Shown one piece after another: positions 1 through 4,863 of a DNA stretch of 5,703 nucleotides. A program made the position numbers and the translations under genes. The notes beneath the pieces were generated by a model, which saw nothing but the letters and a program-made list of their open reading frames with translations, was not told where the DNA came from and made no database searches. How positions within the stretch are numbered: position 1 is the first letter of the stretch; every line of letters starts with the position of its first letter. Origin of the DNA: Cytophagaceae bacterium (GTDB lineage Bacteria; Bacteroidota; Bacteroidia; Cytophagales; Spirosomataceae); the NCBI GenBank assembly GCA_947471105.1, contig CANIYB010000161.1, positions 1 through 5,703 on the forward strand. The letters are read 5' to 3'.

Positions 1-639
1 CAGAGTCGAGTATTTTCTGTTGCCATGCCTAAGAAGGCAATTTTTGATATTTGTTTTTGGGATAATCAAGTTTGGGTCGCACATGATCATGGCTTGATAT
101 CGGTGATTGCTAGGGAAAGCCAACAAATCATCAAGCACATTAAATCGGGTGATAAAAGCGCTCGGAAGTTTTGTTTGATCGGACAGGATAAAATAGCCAT
201 TGGGTTTAGTGATGGGTTTATTCGTGTTTTCAACAAGAATTTTGAATTGGAATTTGCGTGGCTTGCCCACGAACTATCCGTGTTTTCAATGATTTATGAG
301 GATTCTAGCCATTCATTGCTTACCGTCGGCCGCGATGCTAAGTTAAAGCGTTGGTTTTTAGATGGTGAAAATACGCGCTTAGTTCAAGAAGTCCCAGCTC
401 ATATATATGCCATTCACGATGTAGTTGTGAGTCCAGACGAACAATTTTTTGCGAGTGCGAGTATGGATAAAACGATTAAAATTTGGCGTGCGAATGATTT
501 AACCTTGTTAAAGGTGATTGACGCACCGCGATACGGCTCCCATAAAAACTCGGTGAATAAATTGCTATGGTCAGCGTACCAAGATTATCTGGTTTCAGCT
601 TCGGACGATAAAAATATTTCTATTTGGAAAATACATTAA
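1..639 (+). CDS. WD40-repeat beta-propeller protein, 5' end outside the window
   Basis: The frame is open from base 1 to the TAA at 637-639. An ATG at 25 would give 204 residues, but it is probably internal: the codons before it (QSRVFSVA) look like the inner strand of a blade, matching AHELSVFSM further on. Numbered from that ATG, blade-like units lie at about 1-38, 45-79, 80-123, 124-165 and 172-204. The last two are the clearest, with SASMDKTIKIW (144-154) and SASDDKNISIW (191-201), the classic S-x-D-x-x-I-x-I-W ending. Five blades are too few for the usual seven, so roughly two more probably lie upstream. WD40 propellers are protein-interaction scaffolds and no catalytic role is implied. 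No signal peptide can be judged. The gene ends 25 bases before the DivIVA-domain gene and is probably co-transcribed with it. The specific function is unknown. Confidence 0.88.
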   Translation, partial: QSRVFSVAMPKKAIFDICFWDNQVWVAHDHGLISVIARESQQIIKHIKSGDKSARKFCLIGQDKIAIGFSDGFIRVFNKNFELEFAWLAHELSVFSMIYEDSSHSLLTVGRDAKLKRWFLDGENTRLVQEVPAHIYAIHDVVVSPDEQFFASASMDKTIKIWRANDLTLLKVIDAPRYGSHKNSVNKLLWSAYQDYLVSASDDKNISIWKIH

Positions 640-664
640 AGATTTTATTTATTTTAGCAGTTAT

Positions 665-1471
665 ATGAGTGATAAAAAGCAAATTCCGGACGTAGCGTTT
701 TCAAGATCATTTCGCGGATATGATATATCTGAGGTAAATGAGTATGTACAAAATGTGAATGCTTATGAGGTTTCTGTTCAGCATACGATTGAAAAATTAG
801 AGTCCAAAGTAGGCGATTTAGAAACCGAAATTACCCGCTTAAGAGAGTTAGAATCGTCTTTATTCCGTGCCATGAAAATGGCTGAGGAAGCACAGGAGAA
901 TTGGAAAGTTAAGATGGCGAAAGAGGCTGAGGAGCAAAAAATAAGTGCCCAAAAACTGGCCAAAAAATTCATAGAAGATGCGACAAAAGAGGCTGAAAAA
1001 ATTAAATTTTTAGCGGAGTCTGAAAAGAAGCAAATGCTGATGGGGGCCTCTCAGGAATTAAGAGAGCAGGAGCGCGGATTAAAAACATTGAAAGAGGCTC
1101 AGCGTGAAATAGGAAAACAATTATCGACATTGGCCAACCTGACCTTAGACCAATTAAGTTCATGGGAAGGTTTGAAAAATGAAGAAACTGAAATTACACC
1201 TGTTAAGAAGCTTGAACAAGTGATCGTCAAAAAAACGAGTGCTGTTAAAAAGGCGAATACAGTCACCAATGTCAAGAAGAAGGATGATTTACCCAAAAAC
1301 AGTCAAGTAAAATCCAGTGTAAAAAAGAAAGTCAACTCCAAAAAGAAATTGGCCAATGCTGATTTGTCAGCTGAAAATGGGGGAGACGACGGTTTGCCTA
1401 CCTTGAATAAAGTATTAGCAGCTTATGCTAAATCGACCGGTCCCAAAGGTAAAATAGGGGACATAAATTAA
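665..1471 (+). CDS. DivIVA-domain coiled-coil protein with lysine-rich tail
   Basis: The 268-residue product opens with a DivIVA-type N-terminal domain. FSRSFRGYDISEVNEYV (12-28) closely matches the B. subtilis DivIVA stretch around SFRGYDEDEVNEFL. The residues equivalent to the B. subtilis membrane-inserting Phe17 and Arg18 are F16 and R17. A long charged helix, very likely coiled coil, runs from about 34 to 155. A basic linker (179-230) follows, with 17 lysines against 3 acidic residues and a recurring VKK motif. The protein ends in a less charged segment (243-268) containing LPTLNKVLAAYAKS. There is no signal peptide or membrane helix, so it should be cytoplasmic, perhaps peripheral on curved inner membrane. 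In Gram-positive bacteria DivIVA relatives organise poles and septa; that role here is inference. The ATG at 665 is the first sensible start, with no Shine-Dalgarno sequence. It sits between the WD40 gene and folB, 5 bases before the latter. Confidence 0.88.
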   Translation: MSDKKQIPDVAFSRSFRGYDISEVNEYVQNVNAYEVSVQHTIEKLESKVGDLETEITRLRELESSLFRAMKMAEEAQENWKVKMAKEAEEQKISAQKLAKKFIEDATKEAEKIKFLAESEKKQMLMGASQELREQERGLKTLKEAQREIGKQLSTLANLTLDQLSSWEGLKNEETEITPVKKLEQVIVKKTSAVKKANTVTNVKKKDDLPKNSQVKSSVKKKVNSKKKLANADLSAENGGDDGLPTLNKVLAAYAKSTGPKGKIGDIN

Positions 1472-1476
1472 TCTAG

Positions 1477-1839
1477 ATGCGCAGTTGGCAGATTAAATTA
1501 GAAAACGTTAAATTCTTTTCGTTCCATGGATTATTTCCGGAAGAGCGTGTTTTAGGGAATGAATTTAGCCTATCCGTTTCTGTGGATCGAATTTCAAATG
1601 AAAGCTTTTCGGAAAATCTTGAACAATCCATTGACTATGGAGTTTTATACTCAATTTGTTCTGAAGTTATGCGTAACCCCGTTGATTTATTAGAAACCAT
1701 TTGCGAAGAAATCGTTGAAAAAATTCAATTAATTTGTCCCGATTATCAATTGATTGAAATTAGTGTAACAAAAGAAAATCCGCCTCTAGGTCAAATTTCG
1801 GGCCATTCTATTGTTAAATTATCAGTTTCTAGGGATTAG
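1477..1839 (+). CDS. folB: Dihydroneopterin aldolase
   Basis: This 120-residue protein has the usual length for FolB. The enzyme converts 7,8-dihydroneopterin to 6-hydroxymethyl-7,8-dihydropterin plus glycolaldehyde in tetrahydrofolate synthesis, in the cytoplasm as a ring-stacked oligomer. Against the S. aureus enzyme, the key residues are in place: E23 after the FHG turn (Glu22 there), Y54 in DYG (Tyr54), E73 in LLET (Glu74, pterin anchor) and K99 in TKENPP (catalytic Lys100). The ATG at 1477 lies 5 bases after the stop of the DivIVA-domain gene, which indicates co-transcription and possibly coupled translation. No other folate gene is in the window, so its partners are elsewhere. The related FolX epimerase is an alternative, but the intact TKENPP lysine and the E73 anchor favour the aldolase. 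Confidence 0.95.
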   Translation: MRSWQIKLENVKFFSFHGLFPEERVLGNEFSLSVSVDRISNESFSENLEQSIDYGVLYSICSEVMRNPVDLLETICEEIVEKIQLICPDYQLIEISVTKENPPLGQISGHSIVKLSVSRD

Positions 1840-1840
1840 G

Positions 1841-1858
1841 TTAATTAGTACTTATTAA
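1841..1858. promoter_or_regulatory. 18-bp near-palindrome, possible operator of the LacI-family gene
   Basis: TTAATTAGTACTTATTAA reads the same on both strands at 16 of 18 positions, centred on GTAC. It starts just after the folB stop and ends two bases before the TAAATTTG promoter-like box, between the expected -33 and -7 positions. A repressor bound there would block RNA polymerase, which suits autoregulation. The usual LacI-family operator has CG at its centre, and this one has TA, so the assignment is tentative. AT-rich DNA can also form such dyads by chance. Confidence 0.35.
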
Positions 1859-1860
1859 TG

Positions 1861-1868
1861 TAAATTTG
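1861..1868 (+). promoter_or_regulatory. Candidate Bacteroidota -7 promoter box for the LacI-family gene
   Basis: TAAATTTG is an exact match to the Bacteroidota -7 consensus TAnnTTTG. It lies 16 bases before the ATG at 1885, so transcription would start about 7-12 bases before that codon. Only a weak -33 candidate exists (TTAG, 1836-1839, 21 bases upstream). The box is the first half of a tandem decamer, TAAATTTGCA then TAAATTTTCA (1861-1880), which differ at one base. Read-through from folB, 45 bases upstream, is also possible. Confidence 0.5.
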
Positions 1869-1884
1869 CATAAATTTTCATCAC

Positions 1885-2907
1885 ATGCGTCATCAGGTAA
1901 CCATCAAAGACATTGCTAAGCGACTGAATATTTCAGTGGCGACGGTTTCTAGGGCTTTGAGGGATTTACCGGATATTCATCCTGACACCAAAAAAATGGT
2001 GGTTGATTTAGCTGAGGAGTTAGATTACCAACCCAATGTTATTGCTACTAGTTTGGTCAAGAGTAAGACTAAAACTTTGGGAGTTATCGTGCCAGATCTG
2101 GGTTATTACTTTTTTTCTACGATTTTAAAGTCGATTGAGGAAGCGGCCATTGCAGCTGGCTACAGTTTGTTGATTACACAGACGCAGGAATCCTATGAAC
2201 GTGAATTGATTAATATTCAGAATTTATCCAGAGGACAGGTAGAAGGGATTATTATTTCTTTGTCGAGGGAAACGGTGAATTTAGATCATTTGACACGTTT
2301 GCAAAGGCGCGGAATTCCCTTAGTGTTTTTTGATCGGGATAGTGATGAAATTCATGCCTCAAAAGTGATGGTTGACAACGAGCAATCTGCATATGAAGCG
2401 GTGAAACATTTGTTAAATACTGGCTGTAAGCGAATTGCTTTTCTTGCTGGGCCGACGAATGTATCCGTCAGTAATCAACGAATATCAGGCTATTTACGAG
2501 CATTAGCTGAGTCGGGGATTAAGGAAGATTTAAATTTAATTATTCATTCGGATTACGTACAGGATTCAGCGACTTTATGCACTCAGGAGTTAATGAGAGC
2601 AAAAAATAGACCTGATGGAATTTTGGTTGTTTCGGACCGACTGGCCTTAGGCGTTTTGGTGGCTTTGCGAGGGTTAAATATTTCCGTGCCGGATGAAGTC
2701 AAAATAGTTAGTTTTAACAATGAGCCTATTTGTTCGATTGTTTCTCCTTCGATATCTTCGGTTTCACAACCTTTGGAAGAAATAGGTCGGTTGTCTGTCG
2801 AGCTATTGTTAGACCAAATTAATCACAAGGGGGAGGATTTAAAACCTAGGGTAGAAGTATTAAAGACCCAATTAATCGTCCGCGAGTCTTCTTCTAATAA
2901 GAATTAG
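1885..2907 (+). CDS. LacI/GalR-family transcriptional regulator
   Basis: The 340-residue length is typical of the family. The N-terminal helix-turn-helix runs from about 6 to 27 (TIKDIAKRLNISVATVSRAL). The hinge follows at about 48-62 with YQPN and the SL pair (S56, L57), whose leucine wedges into the operator minor groove in relatives. From about 64 (TLGVIVPDLGYYFF) to 335 comes a periplasmic-binding-protein-like effector domain with the usual signatures: GQVEGIIIS (117-125), GIPLVFFDR (143-151), CKRIAFLAGP (181-190), RPDGILVVSDRLALG (242-256) and PSISSVSQPLEEIGRLSVELLL (288-309, key residues P288, S294, P296). Relatives bind DNA as dimers and respond to sugars or sugar phosphates; the ligand here cannot be read from sequence. 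No transport or carbohydrate gene adjoins it, so its targets are probably elsewhere, plus possibly itself. Its last 14 bases overlap the end of the convergent phosphatase gene. Confidence 0.95.
   Translation: MRHQVTIKDIAKRLNISVATVSRALRDLPDIHPDTKKMVVDLAEELDYQPNVIATSLVKSKTKTLGVIVPDLGYYFFSTILKSIEEAAIAAGYSLLITQTQESYERELINIQNLSRGQVEGIIISLSRETVNLDHLTRLQRRGIPLVFFDRDSDEIHASKVMVDNEQSAYEAVKHLLNTGCKRIAFLAGPTNVSVSNQRISGYLRALAESGIKEDLNLIIHSDYVQDSATLCTQELMRAKNRPDGILVVSDRLALGVLVALRGLNISVPDEVKIVSFNNEPICSIVSPSISSVSQPLEEIGRLSVELLLDQINHKGEDLKPRVEVLKTQLIVRESSSNKN
2894..2907. repeat. Short dyad formed by the convergent gene ends
   Basis: CTAATAAGAATTAG contains 5-bp arms (CTAAT and ATTAG) around a 4-base loop. 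It is exactly the overlap between the two coding regions, and each arm carries one gene's TAG stop. The stem is AT-only apart from one GC pair and has no strong T-run directly after it on either strand, so it is a poor intrinsic terminator. No better terminator was seen between these genes. Confidence 0.4.
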
Positions 2908-4675
2908 TCCTTATTTTCATCGATTTTTCCTGACCATTTTGTTGGTATATCAATATATGCAATCCCGGATTTAATTCAGAAATCAATTCTTTATTTATGG
3001 TTCCATTCTGCTTAAATTCCTTTGTTTTACGGCCTAAAAGGTCATAAATAGTTAGGGATTCAAAAGGTATATTGATCGACTCTTCTACATTTTGAATGGA
3101 AAGGGGAGGATTGACTTTGATGTCAAATGATTCTTGAAAGCAATTTTGAGGATCTGATACTTTGAATACGGTATTTTCAGTTGGGTTTACTTTGATGTTT
3201 TTTGTTTTATCACCATTGGACCATACATATTCGCCGGTCCAGGTGGCAGCTAATTCTAATTTATCGAAATAATTGATCGTTTGAGTGCTAGGAGCCTTGA
3301 GGTTGAGGTCTTTAAAAACAGTGAATTGATCTAATACATTGCCTTCTTCATTAATGAATTTAGCCTCCAATCGATTCCCGTCTATTTCAAAGTAAAAAGA
3401 CCCTGCTTGTCCAGCAAGGCTATATTCCATCACAGGGTGGGGGGCATCTGACCTAGCAGCTCCAGTGGCACCGCCCACGCCATTTACTACATAAATAACT
3501 CCATTTTTATCGACATTACTGGTCGAGAAGAGGTAAGGGCACGAATTGGTCGATTTATCATAACGACCTGATGAACTTTGGGGCCAATGAACTGCTTTAT
3601 TGAATTCAGAGGATAGACCATAGTGATTTTTCAGCGGTTTGCTTCGTTCGTAAACGTGGCTATGACCCGTGAGGACAAGGTCAACATTGTATTCATCAAA
3701 TACTTTGGGTAAAATGGATCTTAAATTGATTAAATCTGGCACTAAATCGGAATCGTAGGTCCCTTTGGTATAGGGAGGATAATGAAAAAATACGACTTTC
3801 CATTTTTGTTTAGTCGCTTTTAAGTCATTTTTCAGCCAGGTTAATTGGTCCGATGGCCCATCAAAAATACGCATGTTATCTTTTCCCCAAGCATAGGAAT
3901 CAAGGCAAATGAAGTGTGTATTCCCATAGTCGAAGGAATAATAAGCTTCAGAACTAGAGGCTAAACCGCCTAATTCTCCCTTTGTGGGTAGGGTGAAGTT
4001 TTGGAAATAGGCCATGTCGGGATAATCTTGGCTTTTAGGATAAATATCGTAATCGTGGTTTCCGACGGTAGGGAATAGGGCCGATTGTTTGAGCAAAGGG
4101 CCATTTTGATATATTTGAAAGAAATTGGCTTGGAAATCACCATCCGATCCACCCCCATAGACATTATCTCCCTGAGTCAAGAATAGGTTGGTGTATTTAT
4201 TGCCGATAAACTTCTTAAATCCTTCGTAGACATTTTTTTGATTGGGTCCAGGATACATGTCACCAATGGTCCAAACGCTGAATTTTTCCTGAGATCCAAT
4301 GGCCGGAGCTGTTTTAAAGAAATAGGTTGAATCCCCGGCGAATTGGGTGGCGGTTAATTTGATTCGATAAAAGTATTTGTTAGACGCTGTTAATGAGTCA
4401 ATTAAAACTAAATGTTCGGTATTGGTTTGACTTGATTTTTTCGTTCGATTAAACGTTTTGCCATCGCTGCTAACTTGCACTTCACTTAAGATGGCTTGGT
4501 TGGTTCGATATCGTATTTGGACTGATTTTTCACCCAGCATTTGTAGGTAAGGCGTTCTGGTAATTTGCTGACCATACACCTGCAATGAGCCTAAAAACAG
4601 GCTAATCATAACGAAAATATAGGTAGTAGACTTTAATTTCAAAACGTTTTTTAAAATGCATTTTTGATAACTCAT
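2894..4675 (-). CDS. Secreted purple-acid-phosphatase-like metallophosphoesterase with T9SS-like C-terminus
   Basis: The 593-residue precursor has an export signal ending near residue 35 (hydrophobic core 19-31, VYG before QQ). A fibronectin-III-like domain of the purple acid phosphatase type (about 38-122) opens with TRTPYLQ. The metallophosphoesterase core (about 132-440) has all expected dinuclear metal ligands: D139 (GDM), D170 and Y173 (GDNVY), N206 and H207 (GNHD), H298 (HYPPY), H338 and H340 (GHSHVYER). An Ig-like module follows (about 460-522, VWSNG). The C-terminus (about 525-593) resembles a type A T9SS sorting domain, with LTIYDLLGR and LNPGLHIL. It probably hydrolyses phosphate esters at the cell surface or outside the cell; the substrate is unknown. 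The ATG at 4675 gives a long n-region. A TTG at 4642-4640 would give a more ordinary signal peptide. It is convergent with the LacI-family gene and divergent from gyrA. Confidence 0.92.
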   Translation of the reverse strand: MSYQKCILKNVLKLKSTTYIFVMISLFLGSLQVYGQQITRTPYLQMLGEKSVQIRYRTNQAILSEVQVSSDGKTFNRTKKSSQTNTEHLVLIDSLTASNKYFYRIKLTATQFAGDSTYFFKTAPAIGSQEKFSVWTIGDMYPGPNQKNVYEGFKKFIGNKYTNLFLTQGDNVYGGGSDGDFQANFFQIYQNGPLLKQSALFPTVGNHDYDIYPKSQDYPDMAYFQNFTLPTKGELGGLASSSEAYYSFDYGNTHFICLDSYAWGKDNMRIFDGPSDQLTWLKNDLKATKQKWKVVFFHYPPYTKGTYDSDLVPDLINLRSILPKVFDEYNVDLVLTGHSHVYERSKPLKNHYGLSSEFNKAVHWPQSSSGRYDKSTNSCPYLFSTSNVDKNGVIYVVNGVGGATGAARSDAPHPVMEYSLAGQAGSFYFEIDGNRLEAKFINEEGNVLDQFTVFKDLNLKAPSTQTINYFDKLELAATWTGEYVWSNGDKTKNIKVNPTENTVFKVSDPQNCFQESFDIKVNPPLSIQNVEESINIPFESLTIYDLLGRKTKEFKQNGTINKELISELNPGLHILIYQQNGQEKSMKIRTNSY

Positions 4676-4676
4676 T

Positions 4677-4703
4677 CAAAGCTATGGATTTGATTTTTTT
4701 CAA
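4677..4703 (-). promoter_or_regulatory. Candidate promoter for the phosphatase gene
   Basis: On the minus strand TAGCTTTG (4684-4677) matches the Bacteroidota -7 consensus TAnnTTTG exactly, with a TTG (4703-4701) 16 bases upstream as -33 element, slightly short of the usual spacing. The box ends one base before the annotated ATG, so transcription would begin inside or just after that codon. This means either a leaderless transcript or a start codon further downstream. Confidence 0.45.
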
Positions 4704-4736
4704 CCTAAAAAAACGCATAATTTGATGAATTTTTTC

Positions 4737-4767
4737 TTGGAAAAATTGTTAGAATTTATGATATTTG
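4737..4767 (+). promoter_or_regulatory. gyrA: Candidate promoter for gyrA
   Basis: TTG (4737-4739), a 20-base spacer and GATATTTG (4760-4767) resemble the Bacteroidota TTG...TAnnTTTG promoter with one mismatch in the -7 box. Transcription from about 4771-4775 would give a leader of some 75 bases. ATAATTTG at 4717-4724 is a second one-mismatch candidate, so the choice is uncertain. Confidence 0.35.
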
Positions 4768-4772
4768 TATCT

Positions 4773-4809
4773 ATTGGAAAATCCAATTAAAATCTAGAAA
4801 ATGGATTTT
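4773..4809 (+). repeat. Two mutually exclusive inverted repeats in the gyrA leader
   Basis: ATTGGA (4773-4778) and TCCAAT (4782-4787) pair as a perfect 6-bp stem around an AAA loop. AAAATCCA (4778-4785) and TGGATTTT (4802-4809) pair as a perfect 8-bp stem around a 16-base loop. Both use the bases 4778-4785, so only one can form at a time. The second hairpin would cover an ATG at 4801. Both are AT-rich and of modest stability, and a regulatory role is inference. Confidence 0.4.
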
Positions 4810-4863
4810 ATCATGTTGGATTATTCATTGAATCAAACCATTATTTATGTCATTAAATTCTAA
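4801..4863 (+). CDS. Possible 20-codon upstream ORF overlapping the gyrA start
   Basis: ATG at 4801 opens a frame that ends at TAA (4861-4863), 14 bases past the gyrA ATG and in a different frame. The predicted peptide has 20 residues and is fairly hydrophobic (ending IIYVIKF). The stretch before its ATG is A-rich (AATTAAAATCTAGAAA), the kind of context favoured in Bacteroidota, and if anything better than that of gyrA. Coding cannot be shown at this length. It may be a chance frame or a leader ORF that affects gyrA translation. Confidence 0.2.
   Translation: MDFIMLDYSLNQTIIYVIKF

Noticed and set aside
648..657. TATTTTAG-like box before the DivIVA-domain gene as a promoter
   Set aside because: It has a mismatch in the core TTTG and sits too close to the ATG, within a 25-base gap that suits read-through from the WD40 gene.
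778..972. 64-codon open frame on the minus strand
   Set aside because: It is antisense to the helical part of the DivIVA-domain gene, and its composition mirrors that gene. No recognisable domain or start context.
1099..1296. 65-codon open frame on the minus strand
   Set aside because: Its apparent hydrophobic, Phe- and Leu-rich makeup comes from reading lysine codons of the DivIVA-like tail backwards.
1504..1509. AACGTT inside folB as a LacI-type half-site
   Set aside because: The symmetry is only six bases, within coding sequence and away from any promoter. Such hexamers are expected by chance.
3970..4164. 64-codon open frame on the minus strand in another frame
   Set aside because: It lies wholly inside the phosphatase gene, over the conserved GDNVY and GNHD region, so the phosphatase frame is clearly the real one.
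4823..4833. ATTCATTGAAT dyad just before gyrA
   Set aside because: With a one-base centre it cannot form a hairpin, and at 11 AT-rich bases it is too short to argue for an operator.
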